Shown here piece after piece: positions 36,920-47,068 of a stretch of 63,785 nt of DNA (positions within the stretch are counted from its first letter, which is position 1; each line of letters starts with the position of its first letter). Made by a program: the position numbers and the translations under genes. Where the stretch lies: the NCBI RefSeq assembly GCF_009184905.1, contig NZ_WESC01000019.1, forward strand, positions 1 through 63,785, given 5' to 3'. The DNA comes from Parvibaculum sedimenti. GTDB taxonomy: Bacteria > Pseudomonadota > Alphaproteobacteria > Parvibaculales > Parvibaculaceae. The notes under the pieces were generated by a model that worked only from the letters and a program-made list of their open reading frames with translations, searched no databases and was not told where the DNA came from.

Positions 36920-39900
36920 TTACGGCTTCTCTTTCACCGTCAGGCTTCCCGGAACGCCGAGACCAAAGACATCCGGGTCATACATTTCCTCGGCCTTTGT
37001 CGCGCGCCGCTGGAACTCGCCCGTCGCAATCGCCTGCGCCATATAGGTCAGGTGATAATTTCCCGCGTCGAGATAGTCCGAATAGAAGCGCGCGCTGTCG
37101 AAGCGCAATTCCCGGTGATAGAAGCCCCAGAAACCCGCCTCATATTCGATCCAGTCCTTCGCGTGGCTCCACCAGCTTCCCTCCGGCGCGACATATGCGG
37201 CCTTGGTGGCGTCAACGCTGGATGCCGTCGCCAGATCGCGGTTGACGGGTTCAAGTCCGCCCGGCACCGGATCGTTGACGACCACGAAGGCCCGCGCCGC
37301 CGGCAGCGAGAGATAGAGATCGACGCGCACAATCTCGCCCCGCGTCACCTCCGCCTTGTCGCCGAGCAACACCCACTTGCCACCGCGCTCGACGCTATAT
37401 TCGCGCCGCACCTCGATGCCGCTATTGACCGCGGTCCCGCTGGCATCGGTCGGCGCATAGGAAAGCCGCGTCGCGTAGTAGAGCCGTCCCGCTCCATCAC
37501 GCTTGATCGACACATTGGCTGTGGTCCCGGGATCGCCGGCCGAAATCGGCCTTGTCAGCGTCACAGGCTTCGCCTGCGCGCCCTTGAGTTCCGCCGCGCC
37601 GAGCGGCTCCGCGCCCAGCGTCGCCGTCACATGAAGATCGGGCGCAACGGCCTCATAAGCCGCCGCATAGTCGGCAAGTGCAGTTGTGCAGAACATGTTC
37701 TCCTGTGTATTGCCCCAATAGCCTTCCTTGCGCTGGCTCTGCGAGATCGCCCGGACGAGCTTGAATGTCACCTGCTCCATGCGCGCCCGCTGAGCCGGAT
37801 TGCGCCCGTAAGCGACGAGGCTCGACAGGATCGCGCAATTGTCGCGCAGCGGCGTCGCCAGCATGCGTGCATAGCCCTCGCCCTGCTCCTCGTTGAAAAG
37901 GAACTTGCCGGAGGTCTGGTTCGAATGCGCCATGATGATATCGGCGATCTCGTCTGCGAGCTTTTCACCGCTCGTATCTTTCAGCGATAGCGTTGCCTGC
38001 ATCAGCATCGCATCGCCGAAGAGGCCCATCGTCTTGTAACGCGGCCTGAGCCGCTCGATATCGCGCAGCGTCACCTGTCCGCGTTGCGCCAACGCGGCGA
38101 GCGCCGTCGCCCGAACCGATGCCGTCATATCGGCGGTATAATACTCGGGCGCCACATCCTTCCGCAGCAGGTCTTTCAAATAGGAGAGTAGCTTCTCCTC
38201 CACAGGCGCCGCCACCTCGACGCCGCGCTCATGCAACCACCCGAAGGCCAATGCCGTATAGGCCGAGAGATAGGGATCGGCGCGGTCGTTCGATGCGACC
38301 CAATAGGCCATGCCGCCATTGGGCGCCTGGAAGTCCGCCGCGCTGGAAACCATCGCCTTCAGCGTATCGGCCGCCCCCTTCCATGTGAGATCGGAGGGAA
38401 GATATTTTCCCAGCGCCGCGAAATTTGCCGCCATCACGCCCTTGGTGATGCGCTGCTCCCAGCACAGGAACGGATAATCGGCGATGAAGCGGAAGGCACC
38501 AGCCACATCGGTCACGACGGTTGGGCTCAGCACGACATCGAGCGCCCCGGCATCCGGCCTTATATCCTTCGGGAATGCGACCGGCGTCGAAACCTCCGCC
38601 GCATCCGTCGAGCCATAGACCGCAGCGGTGACGAGATCGACGCGCTTGTTCACCGGAAGTTTCGCGAGATATCCATCCTTGTCCGAGGCATCGCCCGCCG
38701 CGACCTTGAACGCGATCTCGCCTTGATTGACGCCTGGCACTGTTGCCACGGCTCCCGCAACGAGCGGCATGTAGATCGCCGCCCGCTGGTAGGGATCGAG
38801 GTCAACATCTTTGGTTAGCGTCGTCACCGCCTTCGCGTCGAGCGTTCCCGCCGCTTCAATATCGACCTTGATGTGCCGCCTCTTGTCCGTCCGGTTCATC
38901 ACGCTGAACCCGGCATTGAAGCTGTCGCCCTCCATCACCTGGTTCGGCATGATGGGCCTGATTTCCGTCTCGCGATTGACCTTGAAGTCGCCCTCGCCGA
39001 GCCCGGCCTTGTCCGTCGGCGTCGTGCCGATGACGAGGATACGCCAGCCGGTCAGATTGTCGGGCGCCGCAAACTCGAAGCTCGCCTTGCCGGACGTGTC
39101 CGTTCGCAGGCCTGGGTTCCAGTAGGCGACATATTTTGAATCGTCGCGGAACTTGAAATCGGCCCCGCCATCACCGCCGGGATTTGCGCCCTTCTTCTCG
39201 AACTTCTGCCGCCCGACGAGTTTCAGCAACAGATTGTAATTATGCACGTCGAGGCCATCGAGCCGATAGAACCCCTTGTAGGGATCGAAATAGGCCCTGC
39301 CGCCCACAACGAGATCGAAGACAGCCTGATCGAGAACCGCGACCGCAAGCTCGATCGGCTCCTTCTTCTCTTCGTGCAGCGGCGCGGCGTGAAGCGCGAC
39401 TTTCACCGTCTCGCCGGGCCGATATTCCCCGCGCTCCGTCTTCGCCGTGATCGAAAGCTCATTATAGGGATCCGTCACCGGCACGGAGATATAGCCCATG
39501 CGGAATGCAGGCTTGCCGAGATCGACCTGGTTCGCTTCCAGCGGTTTGTCGACACGCGGGCTCACCAGCACCACCGAAACGAAGAATCCCGGCGCGTAAT
39601 TCGCCTTCACCGGAAATTCGACGATCGGCGTCGATGTTGTGAATGTCCGCACGAAGTGATCGAGCACGCCATAGCGTTCGATGGTGATGAGCGCCTTGGC
39701 ATTCGGATAGGGGTTCTTGACGAGATAGCGCGCCGTCTCCCCCACCTTGTAACTCGCCTTTTCCGGGAACATCTGCAGCGCGGTATCGGGCGCGCTGTCC
39801 CAGAGCACGACATCGCGCCCCGTCACCCAGAAGTCGCTGGTGGCGACATGGGCCTTACCGCCCGTGCCCTTCACCGTCGCCGTAATGCGATATTCGCCGG

Positions 39901-42900
39901 CATCCTTCGGCACAAAGCTGCATTCGGCGGGCTGCGCCTCCGGCGTTCCCGCGCAGGTCGCGACCTGCTCCCAACTCGTGTTGTAAACGGTCTGATAGGC
40001 ATTGCCGGCGGATTTCACCCGCGCCGCCGTTACCTTTTTCAGTTCGATCCTGAGATCGGCCTTCGCGTCCTTCACCGGCACACCCGCCGGATCGACGACG
40101 ATGTAGCTATAGGCCGCCGCCTTTCCGGCCTGATAGATCCACTCCTTGGCTTTCAGGCCGACGAAGCGATCCGTCGCGGCAAATGTCGCCGAGACCGAGT
40201 TCGCGACATTCTTGCCGCGATCATCCATTACGGCGACCTCGAAGTTCAGATCGCCATAGGTTTCGTTGCCTTGATCGGGAATAGCGACATTCACCTTGGC
40301 AATGCCCTGCGCATCGAGCGGCTGCTCCATCTGCGCCAGCATCTTTTCATAGCTCTCGTGTTCGAGATCGCCGCGTGAAAAGTCGAAGCCTGCCGCAATG
40401 GGATGATCCGATGACATGGGCCTCGGCGTGAACATTGCCGTGATCCGGGCCTTGGCGTTGGTGTAGGGCCCACCGGAATGTAACTCCGCCTTGCCCTCGA
40501 TCTCGACCGCTTTCGAGGGGCCAAAGACCTTGCCATTCACGCTCGCGGTGACGCGGAAGGACGCAGGCGTGAAATCGCTCACCAGAACCTGCGCGGGCAT
40601 CCATGCGAACCAGCCGCTCGACAAAGCCCCCATGGCATCGGCACCCTCGCCCTGCTCCGCATTTTGCGGCTCGCCGGCATCCCCGCGCAGCTTCTGCAAC
40701 AGACGGAACTTGTACCAGCCGACCGCGCCCGTCTTCGGCACTGTGACCGACCCGTCCGTCGCGCCGAACTCGTTGAGCGCCACCTTCTTTATGTCGGCGA
40801 CCAGCTTTCCGGTTGGATCGACGAGTTGCAGGCGATATTCCGAAGGCGGCGCGGCGGACAGCCCCTCGTTCGACTGGCCACGCACATAAATCTTGTACTG
40901 GATCGTATCGCCGGCGCGATAAACGCCCTGCGCGGTCGTGCCCCAGACGCGCATGTGCTCCTGTTCACTTTGCGCCTGCGGCCATATCTGTTCGCCGGAG
41001 GCGCGGAATGTATCCGCCTCGAACTGATAGGTGACAGGCAACAGCGCGATATCGTCGCCTTTCACCGCGCGGATCGTCAGCGCTTTGTCACAGTCGGATT
41101 CATAAACGCCCGGCTTCGGCGCCACGCCGGGCAGGATTGCAAGCCCGTTCTCGTCGCTGATCGCCGAGGCCTCGATGAACTCGGGCTCCGGCCAGTTTCC
41201 GGGCGCGGTATTGCTGCAAACCGCCGCACTGAGCACCGGATCGCGATAGCGCTCGACCCGCACTCCGGCAACCGGCTCGGCGGTGGCAAGGTCAGATACC
41301 CAGACCAGCGTGTTGTAATGCGCGACCTTTGCATGAAGCCCGAAAGGTGTGACCTGCGCGAAAAGAAGCCCCGGCTTTGCGTTCGGCAATTCCGGCGTGA
41401 CTGTCATCTGTCCAAGCAACGCGCCCGATTTTCCATCGAGCATTCCGCGCACGCCGAAAGGCACGGCATATTGAATGTTGCGGATCGGATCGAGCGCCTC
41501 ATGCGAGGAAAGCCCGCTCTCGATGCCGTGCGCTGTCATCCGTGAAAAGACAAAGTCCCGGCTCGCCAGATTGTTGACGAAGAGCGGCACCTCGCTGTCG
41601 ACGTTCTTTTCCAGCACGGCAATATTGTTCGGAAGCTCGAAATTCGGCGGCCGGTTGTCCATGTGCCAACGCACATCGATATTGCCGTCGAGCTTGCGGC
41701 CGAACAGGTCGACGATCTGAACCTTGTCGTCCTTCTTCAGCGTCGCCTCATAATAGCGATCCGACCGCAGGTAGATCGGGAAGCGCGCCGAATATTCGTC
41801 GCCCTTCTGCCGTCCCTTCCAGCTGTAATAGCCCTCCGTCTGCTCGGGATCGACATTGGCCCATGGATCGTCCTCCGGCCCCTCCTTGCCAAGCTCCGGC
41901 GAGAGCGCGACGTGATCGCGGATTTCCTTGAGTTTCACCGGCGCGCTGAACATGAGGCGCACGACGCTCCACGGCCCGCAATCCGCCCTGGGCTTTTCCG
42001 TATCGCCAGGACGGACGGTGATTTCCGTGCCGTCATTCGCCGTGCAGCGCAGGCCTGTGAAACGGAACGCACCGAAAGTCGCAAATTTCTGCACCGGCTG
42101 GTCGATAACGCTGCGCTCCGGTCCCATCGACGAAATCAATCCCGGACGCATGACGAGTTCGGCCTCTGTATCGAGCGGCAGGGGCTTCTTCGCGGTGACG
42201 AGCCATGTCCGCCGTGCCCATTCCTCAGTTCCGGGAACGTTTTCCGGGCGGAACCAGGGAAAATAGGCAAGAAGACGTCGGAAGAAGCCACGCAACCCCG
42301 GCTCGCGCCCGACTTTCACCAGCGCATCATCTGGCGCCTTGCTCCAGTCCGGCCCCGCCGCCGCATGAATACCAACCTCGCCAGCATGATCGCCCTTCCA
42401 GATAAAGCTCAGGCGATCGGCTACGGAGTCCCGGCGCACGGGCTGATTGAAGGTAACGAGCACGGCAGGTTCCGCAGGCCCCGCCCAATCCGAAAACTCG
42501 GCCCGGTCAAGCGCGACGCGGGAGGTGACAAATTCATGATGGAAGGGCGCAGCAAGCGTCGTTCCATCCGCAGCCTTCAGCCCCGGATTGACCGTCACCG
42601 AATATCGCGTCGATGCCTTCAGCGCATCGGCTTCCTTCAACTGGCAGGCAAGCGCGCTTTCACTGAGCCAACGCCATTCGCAATCGAGCTTGGGCGAAAT
42701 CTCCACCGGTATTTCCGCCGCCGTCCGTTCCATGCGCCCCAGAGGCACAACCGCCCGATCGAACTCGATGACCATCTGGCGTTCTGCCGGAACATCCTCG
42801 CCCGAGGGAGTGATCCGGGCGACGGAAAGCGCCCCTTCGGCCGCCCAGGCCCCCGTGGCAGGAAGTATCAATGCGAGAAAAAGAGCCACAAAAGGGGATC

Positions 42901-42916
42901 GTGAAAATGCCTGCAT
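36920..42916 (-). CDS. Bacterial alpha-2-macroglobulin, 1998 aa
   Basis: A giant periplasmic protease-trapping protein of the YfhM class. It starts with a classical signal peptide ending GAWA-AE, not a lipobox. Several macroglobulin and bait-region domains follow. The thioester site is CWEQ (C1485 to Q1488), a variant of the usual CLEQ with the Cys and Gln needed for the bond. After it come the helical complement-like domain and the receptor-like end. At 1998 residues it is about 350 longer than E. coli YfhM (about 1653). The ATG at 42916 has AAGGA upstream. PBP1C follows with coupled translation, which suggests defence of the envelope where peptidoglycan is repaired. Confidence 0.92.
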   Translation of the reverse strand: MQAFSRSPFVALFLALILPATGAWAAEGALSVARITPSGEDVPAERQMVIEFDRAVVPLGRMERTAAEIPVEISPKLDCEWRWLSESALACQLKEADALKASTRYSVTVNPGLKAADGTTLAAPFHHEFVTSRVALDRAEFSDWAGPAEPAVLVTFNQPVRRDSVADRLSFIWKGDHAGEVGIHAAAGPDWSKAPDDALVKVGREPGLRGFFRRLLAYFPWFRPENVPGTEEWARRTWLVTAKKPLPLDTEAELVMRPGLISSMGPERSVIDQPVQKFATFGAFRFTGLRCTANDGTEITVRPGDTEKPRADCGPWSVVRLMFSAPVKLKEIRDHVALSPELGKEGPEDDPWANVDPEQTEGYYSWKGRQKGDEYSARFPIYLRSDRYYEATLKKDDKVQIVDLFGRKLDGNIDVRWHMDNRPPNFELPNNIAVLEKNVDSEVPLFVNNLASRDFVFSRMTAHGIESGLSSHEALDPIRNIQYAVPFGVRGMLDGKSGALLGQMTVTPELPNAKPGLLFAQVTPFGLHAKVAHYNTLVWVSDLATAEPVAGVRVERYRDPVLSAAVCSNTAPGNWPEPEFIEASAISDENGLAILPGVAPKPGVYESDCDKALTIRAVKGDDIALLPVTYQFEADTFRASGEQIWPQAQSEQEHMRVWGTTAQGVYRAGDTIQYKIYVRGQSNEGLSAAPPSEYRLQLVDPTGKLVADIKKVALNEFGATDGSVTVPKTGAVGWYKFRLLQKLRGDAGEPQNAEQGEGADAMGALSSGWFAWMPAQVLVSDFTPASFRVTASVNGKVFGPSKAVEIEGKAELHSGGPYTNAKARITAMFTPRPMSSDHPIAAGFDFSRGDLEHESYEKMLAQMEQPLDAQGIAKVNVAIPDQGNETYGDLNFEVAVMDDRGKNVANSVSATFAATDRFVGLKAKEWIYQAGKAAAYSYIVVDPAGVPVKDAKADLRIELKKVTAARVKSAGNAYQTVYNTSWEQVATCAGTPEAQPAECSFVPKDAGEYRITATVKGTGGKAHVATSDFWVTGRDVVLWDSAPDTALQMFPEKASYKVGETARYLVKNPYPNAKALITIERYGVLDHFVRTFTTSTPIVEFPVKANYAPGFFVSVVLVSPRVDKPLEANQVDLGKPAFRMGYISVPVTDPYNELSITAKTERGEYRPGETVKVALHAAPLHEEKKEPIELAVAVLDQAVFDLVVGGRAYFDPYKGFYRLDGLDVHNYNLLLKLVGRQKFEKKGANPGGDGGADFKFRDDSKYVAYWNPGLRTDTSGKASFEFAAPDNLTGWRILVIGTTPTDKAGLGEGDFKVNRETEIRPIMPNQVMEGDSFNAGFSVMNRTDKRRHIKVDIEAAGTLDAKAVTTLTKDVDLDPYQRAAIYMPLVAGAVATVPGVNQGEIAFKVAAGDASDKDGYLAKLPVNKRVDLVTAAVYGSTDAAEVSTPVAFPKDIRPDAGALDVVLSPTVVTDVAGAFRFIADYPFLCWEQRITKGVMAANFAALGKYLPSDLTWKGAADTLKAMVSSAADFQAPNGGMAYWVASNDRADPYLSAYTALAFGWLHERGVEVAAPVEEKLLSYLKDLLRKDVAPEYYTADMTASVRATALAALAQRGQVTLRDIERLRPRYKTMGLFGDAMLMQATLSLKDTSGEKLADEIADIIMAHSNQTSGKFLFNEEQGEGYARMLATPLRDNCAILSSLVAYGRNPAQRARMEQVTFKLVRAISQSQRKEGYWGNTQENMFCTTALADYAAAYEAVAPDLHVTATLGAEPLGAAELKGAQAKPVTLTRPISAGDPGTTANVSIKRDGAGRLYYATRLSYAPTDASGTAVNSGIEVRREYSVERGGKWVLLGDKAEVTRGEIVRVDLYLSLPAARAFVVVNDPVPGGLEPVNRDLATASSVDATKAAYVAPEGSWWSHAKDWIEYEAGFWGFYHRELRFDSARFYSDYLDAGNYHLTYMAQAIATGEFQRRATKAEEMYDPDVFGLGVPGSLTVKEKP

Positions 42917-43109
42917 GAAAATGATCCTTGGCAAGAATCCGGGCGATAATTGATGAGAGCATATCACGCAGACAAAGCAGTGACAGACGGCCAGAGGCCG
43001 CCCGCGCACTTCCACAGTACACTCCCATAGTATGAGTGATTGAAATTATGCGGAGATAAGTCGGGTAGATGGACGAAATCGAAGCTTTCGGTCACCCGGG
43101 CGGAGAGGT

Positions 43110-44159
43110 CTATCCGCCGATCCAGCCAAGCGCCCGGCGGAAAAGACCGATCGTCGAGGCGTGGAGCATATCACCGGTCTCCTTCGGCGCCTTTCCGGCT
43201 GCCGCCCGCGCATTCGTACCTTCGAGGATGATGCCGAGCTTGTAGCAGGCAAGTACTGCATACCACTCGATGGCTGAGAGATCGCGGGCAGACCCCTCGG
43301 CATAACGCGCAACAAGTTCCTGCGCCGTCGGAAAGCCATCCCATGGCTGAACACCGACCGAGCCCGTGCTGCCCCGCCCCTCGCCATCCGGCCAGGTCGC
43401 CATGAGCCAACCGAGATCGAGCAGCGGATCGCCGATAGTCGTGAGCTCCCAATCGACGATGGCGGCCAGTTCCGGCCCATCGAAGCGGTACATCACATTG
43501 GCGAGATGATAGTCCCCATGAATGATGCCGGGCTTGAAGGAACCAGGCCGGTTCGCCTCGAGCCAGTCGGCAACCTTGTCGACGCCGGGAATGTCGCCGG
43601 GGCCGGCCCAGCCCTCATATTCGGCATAGGACTCAAGTTGTGAGCGCCAGCGCTTCACCTGCCGTTCGAGATAATTCTCGACCTTGCCCAGATCGCTGAG
43701 GCCGGCGGCGACATAATCGACCCGCCCCAACGCTGCCGCGCCGTCGGCTATGGCCAGCCCCATTCCGTAGCGGATTTTCGGATCACCCGCATGAAGCGGC
43801 GGCAGCCCGACCGTCGCGTTAAAGCCTTCCACCGGCTCCATCAGATAGAAAGCCGCGCCGAGCACGTCATCGGTCGGGCAGGCGGCAATCAGCCCGGGAT
43901 GCGGCACGTCGCTTCCCTTGAGAGCGCCGAGCACCCGCGCCTCGCGCCGCATCGTCTCACTACCATTCATGTGTGGACGATGCGGCGGACGGCGCAGCAC
44001 AAAGGCCCGCCCACCACGCTTGAAGCGCAGCAGGATGTTCTGCGTACCGCCCGCAAGCGACGTCACATCTTCCAGCGGACCACTCTCGAGCCCCTGCATG
44101 TCCATCCAGTCGCGGAGCTTTTCGAGATCGACGAGTTCAGTCCAGCTTTCGGGTGCCAT
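43110..44159 (-). CDS. Phosphotransferase family protein (APH fold, ACAD10/11-like), 349 aa
   Basis: A kinase of the aminoglycoside-phosphotransferase fold. The nucleotide loop LAGGTQNILLRF, catalytic HGDYHLANVM and metal-binding DWELTTIGDPLLD are all present. Proteins of this subgroup form the N-terminal domain of mammalian ACAD10/ACAD11 and the LvaA kinase of levulinate breakdown. These phosphorylate the 4-hydroxyl of hydroxyacyl-CoAs. The presence of an acyl-CoA dehydrogenase gene two genes upstream supports that role; antibiotic resistance is less likely. The ATG at 44159 has GAGG seven bases upstream; ATG 44165 is an alternative. Confidence 0.82.
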   Translation of the reverse strand: MAPESWTELVDLEKLRDWMDMQGLESGPLEDVTSLAGGTQNILLRFKRGGRAFVLRRPPHRPHMNGSETMRREARVLGALKGSDVPHPGLIAACPTDDVLGAAFYLMEPVEGFNATVGLPPLHAGDPKIRYGMGLAIADGAAALGRVDYVAAGLSDLGKVENYLERQVKRWRSQLESYAEYEGWAGPGDIPGVDKVADWLEANRPGSFKPGIIHGDYHLANVMYRFDGPELAAIVDWELTTIGDPLLDLGWLMATWPDGEGRGSTGSVGVQPWDGFPTAQELVARYAEGSARDLSAIEWYAVLACYKLGIILEGTNARAAAGKAPKETGDMLHASTIGLFRRALGWIGG

Positions 44160-44218
44160 TTCCATGCCTCAGGGGACCAGGATCATTATAGCGGAGGGCC
44201 CTGCTCCCTTCTTGTGTT

Positions 44219-44989
44219 TCAGGCGTTGCGTGCCATCAAACCGCCATCGACGGGAATGGTGACGCCCGTGATGTAGGACGCTGCCGGCAGACAAAGGCTC
44301 AGCGTGATATGCGCGACCTCCTCCGGTCGGCCATAGCGGCCAAGCGCAGTGCGGCGCTTCGCATAAATCTGTTTCTGCTCGTCGGGGATCGCCTGCGTCA
44401 TCCCAGTGAGGATCGGCCCCGGACAAATGCAATTGACCGTGATGCCTTCCCGCCCAAGCTCGACCGCGAGCGCGCGCGTCAATCCGGTGACGCCTGCCTT
44501 CGCCGCCGCATAGGCGCTGTCCATCGCCGTCGCGCCGAGCGCTTCGGTTGAGGCAATGTTGACGATGCGCGGACTCTTCGACTTGCGCAGATGCGGCAGC
44601 GCGGCGCGGATGACGCGCTGCTGCGCGGTAAGCAGAACGGTGACGAGCCGGTCCCAAATCTCGTCATAGCCCGGCGCATCGATGGGTGAGAAGCCCGAAA
44701 TGCCTGCATTGTTGACGACGCAGTCGAGCCCGCCGAAATGCTGCGCGATTGCGGCCACGACCGCATCGATCTCCGCCTTGTCCGCAACGTTGAGCCTCCA
44801 CGCCTTGGCATTCCCGCCCGATGCGCGAATACCCTCTGCTACGGCTTCCGCGCCTTCCAGCGTGTAGTCCGTCACCGCGACATTGGCGCCTTCGGCGGCA
44901 AAGACCTCCGCCGTCGCGCGGCCCATACCGCTCGCGGCACCCGTCACCAGCACCGTCAGGCCTCTGACCGAGCGGTTATGTTCCGTCAT
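44219..44989 (-). CDS. SDR family oxidoreductase, 256 aa
   Basis: A classical short-chain dehydrogenase. The NAD(P) site TGAASGMG is near residue 15, NNAGISG near 90, and the active site has S and YAAAK in DSAYAAAKAGV. The FabG-like length suits a 3-hydroxyacyl or alcohol dehydrogenase. The start has GAGG, and the gene is seven bases after the acyl-CoA dehydrogenase, so they share an operon. Substrate is inferred from the neighbours: a hydroxyacyl-CoA or hydroxy acid. Confidence 0.88.
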   Translation of the reverse strand: MTEHNRSVRGLTVLVTGAASGMGRATAEVFAAEGANVAVTDYTLEGAEAVAEGIRASGGNAKAWRLNVADKAEIDAVVAAIAQHFGGLDCVVNNAGISGFSPIDAPGYDEIWDRLVTVLLTAQQRVIRAALPHLRKSKSPRIVNIASTEALGATAMDSAYAAAKAGVTGLTRALAVELGREGITVNCICPGPILTGMTQAIPDEQKQIYAKRRTALGRYGRPEEVAHITLSLCLPAASYITGVTIPVDGGLMARNA

Positions 44990-44996
44990 GGCGTCC

Positions 44997-46220
44997 TCAC
45001 TTCTTCTTTGCGTTGTATTCCGCGATCTTGAGCTTACCGAGCTGCGACATGTGCACCTCGTCCGGGCCGTCGGCGATGCGCAGGAACCGGTTCAGCGTGA
45101 AGAAGGAGGCAATCGGCGTATCGGCACTGACGCCCATGCCGCCATGCGCCTGGATGGCTCGGTCGCAAACGGTCTGAGCCATCTGGGGCGCGATGACCTT
45201 GATGGCAGCGATCAGATCGCGCGCGACCTTGTTGCCATAGCGATCCATCGCATCGGCAGCCTTCAGCGTCAGAAGGCGCGCCTGTTCGATCTCGCAATAG
45301 GAGCGCGCGACATCCTGGCGGATGCTGCTCTGATCGGCGAGCTTCTTACCGAAGGCGACGCGGTTTTCGACCCGGCGCGCCATGATCTCGAGCGCGCGCT
45401 GCGCCTGACCGATGGAGCGCATGCAGTGATGAATGCGGCCCGGCCCAAGCCGGCCTTGCGCGATCTCGAAGCCGCGGCCCTCACCGAGGATGAGATTGGA
45501 TTTCGGCACACGCACGTTTTCGAGGCGGAGTTCCGCCTCGCCGCCCGGTGAGTTGTGGCTGTTGAAGACCGACTGGTTACGGACGATGTGGATGCCGGCG
45601 GTGTCGCGCGGCACGATGATGGTCGATTGCTGAACGTGGCGAGCAGCATCCGGATTGGTCTTGCCCATGATGAGCAGAACCTTGCAGCGCGGATCCATGA
45701 TGCCGGAAATCCACCACTTGCGGCCATTGATGACGTAGTCGTCGCCATCGGCGCGGATTTCCGTCTCGATGTTGGTTGCGTCCGACGAGGCCACCTGCGG
45801 TTCGGTCATCACATAGGCGGAGCGGATTTCGCCATCGAGCAACGGCCGCAGCCACTGCTTCTGCTGCGCGGGCGAACCATATTTCGCCAGCACTTCCATA
45901 TTGCCGGTATCGGGCGCCGCGCAGTTGAAGACCTCGGAAGACCAAGGTACCCGGCCCATGATCTCCGCCAGCGGCGCATATTCGAGATTGGTGAGGCCGG
46001 GGCTCCACTCGCCATATTCATGCGGCAGGAAGAGATTCCAGAGCCCCTCCTCCTTAGCCCTTTCCTTCAGCGCGTCGAGGCCAGGCCAATATTTCCAGAG
46101 ATTGGCATGGTTCGACACCCAATCGAAATAGGCCTGCTCATTCGGATAGATATGCTCATCCATGAAGCTCTCAAGCTTCGCGATCAGCGTCTTGACCTTG
46201 TCGGTATGTTCGAAAATCAT
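44997..46220 (-). CDS. Acyl-CoA dehydrogenase (ACAD11-like), 407 aa
   Basis: A FAD-dependent acyl-CoA dehydrogenase. FAD-contact motifs are [23 protein letters not shown] and the C-terminal [15 protein letters not shown]. The subgroup is the one that pairs with APH-type kinases: in ACAD11 and LvaC the enzyme acts on 4-phosphoacyl-CoA, removing phosphate. The pairing in this operon suggests the same, but a simple fatty-acyl role is possible. GGAG precedes the ATG. The gene lies in the block between two SDRs. Confidence 0.88.
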   Translation of the reverse strand: MIFEHTDKVKTLIAKLESFMDEHIYPNEQAYFDWVSNHANLWKYWPGLDALKERAKEEGLWNLFLPHEYGEWSPGLTNLEYAPLAEIMGRVPWSSEVFNCAAPDTGNMEVLAKYGSPAQQKQWLRPLLDGEIRSAYVMTEPQVASSDATNIETEIRADGDDYVINGRKWWISGIMDPRCKVLLIMGKTNPDAARHVQQSTIIVPRDTAGIHIVRNQSVFNSHNSPGGEAELRLENVRVPKSNLILGEGRGFEIAQGRLGPGRIHHCMRSIGQAQRALEIMARRVENRVAFGKKLADQSSIRQDVARSYCEIEQARLLTLKAADAMDRYGNKVARDLIAAIKVIAPQMAQTVCDRAIQAHGGMGVSADTPIASFFTLNRFLRIADGPDEVHMSQLGKLKIAEYNAKKK

Positions 46221-46244
46221 GGGATCGCTCCGATCACTGCCGAA

Positions 46245-46979
46245 TTAGAGAATGAGACCGCCATCGACCGGGATGGTCTGGCCGAGGACATAAGCCGCGA
46301 GCGGCGATGCAAGGAAAAGCGCGACGCCCGCCATGTCTACCGGCGTGCCGAGGCGGCGCATCGGAATGCCCTGAATGGAAGCGGCGAGACGGTCGGGATT
46401 GTCGGTCGTGACTTTGGTCAGCTTCGTATCGACAAGGCCCGGCGCGATACCGTTCACGCGAATGCCGTCCTTCGCCCACGCTTCGGCGAGCGTGCGCGTC
46501 AGGCCGACGGCGCCGGTCTTCGAGGCGTTGTAAGCCGGATTGCCCTTGGTCGAATGGAAGGCCGCCGTCGAACTCACGGTGATGAGCGAGCCTTTGGACG
46601 CCGACAGCATGTCATGGAATTTGATCGCGCAGGCCATCAGGCTGTTGACGTTGACGTCCATTACCTTCTGGAAGCCGTCCATCTTGAACTCGCCGCGCTG
46701 GTAGATGACCGTGCCCTGGCTCAGAACCAGCACATCGAGCGAAGCGAAGGGCGTCTGGTAGGTCTCGATCGCGTCAAAATCGGAAACATCCATGAAGTCG
46801 TAGTGCAGCCCGGTGAGATCAGAGCCTTCCGCAGCGGAATAATCCGACGCCTTGGCCCGTGTACCCCAGACATGCACCGTCGCGCCCTTGGCGCGAAATG
46901 CCTGCGCGATGCCATTGCCGATGCCGCTCGATCCGCCGACGACGAGCACGGTCTTGCCCGAAAAATCGAGTTCCGCCAC
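46245..46979 (-). CDS. SDR family oxidoreductase, 244 aa
   Basis: A short-chain dehydrogenase with the cofactor site VGGSSGIG near the start and active-site YNASK in NPAYNASKTGAV. I chose the GTG at 46979, which has a very strong GGGGAGGA upstream; a GTG at 46997 would place the ribosome site inside the gene. It opens a minus-strand operon with the acyl-CoA dehydrogenase (24-base gap), SDR and kinase genes. In the levulinate pathway an SDR (LvaD) reduces the 4-keto acyl-CoA, so that role is one possibility. Confidence 0.85.
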   Translation of the reverse strand: MAELDFSGKTVLVVGGSSGIGNGIAQAFRAKGATVHVWGTRAKASDYSAAEGSDLTGLHYDFMDVSDFDAIETYQTPFASLDVLVLSQGTVIYQRGEFKMDGFQKVMDVNVNSLMACAIKFHDMLSASKGSLITVSSTAAFHSTKGNPAYNASKTGAVGLTRTLAEAWAKDGIRVNGIAPGLVDTKLTKVTTDNPDRLAASIQGIPMRRLGTPVDMAGVALFLASPLAAYVLGQTIPVDGGLIL

Positions 46980-47012
46980 GAAATCCTCCCCTGCCACGAC
47001 ACTTTTTGATTT

Positions 47013-47052
47013 AGGTCGTTTGGATAATTTATTTGACCCATCATGACGACCT
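47013..47052. promoter_or_regulatory. Inverted repeat in the divergent SDR/TetR promoter region
   Basis: AGGTCGT (47013-47019) and ACGACCT (47046-47052) are perfect inverted copies separated by 26 bases, in the 89-base gap between the divergent starts. The spacing is wide for one TetR dimer but could be half-sites of two. Weak evidence. Confidence 0.25.
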
Positions 47053-47068
47053 CGTCCATTCTGTCAAG

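Noticed and set aside
35942-37990. 682-residue plus-strand open frame opposite pbpC and the macroglobulin
   Set aside because: It is antisense to two clear genes, rich in Arg and His as expected for a GC-rich shadow, and has no domain or ribosome site.
43110-44159. Aminoglycoside resistance kinase
   Set aside because: The APH fold is shared, but the operon with acyl-CoA dehydrogenase and SDRs and the ACAD10/11-like sequence point to acyl-CoA metabolism.
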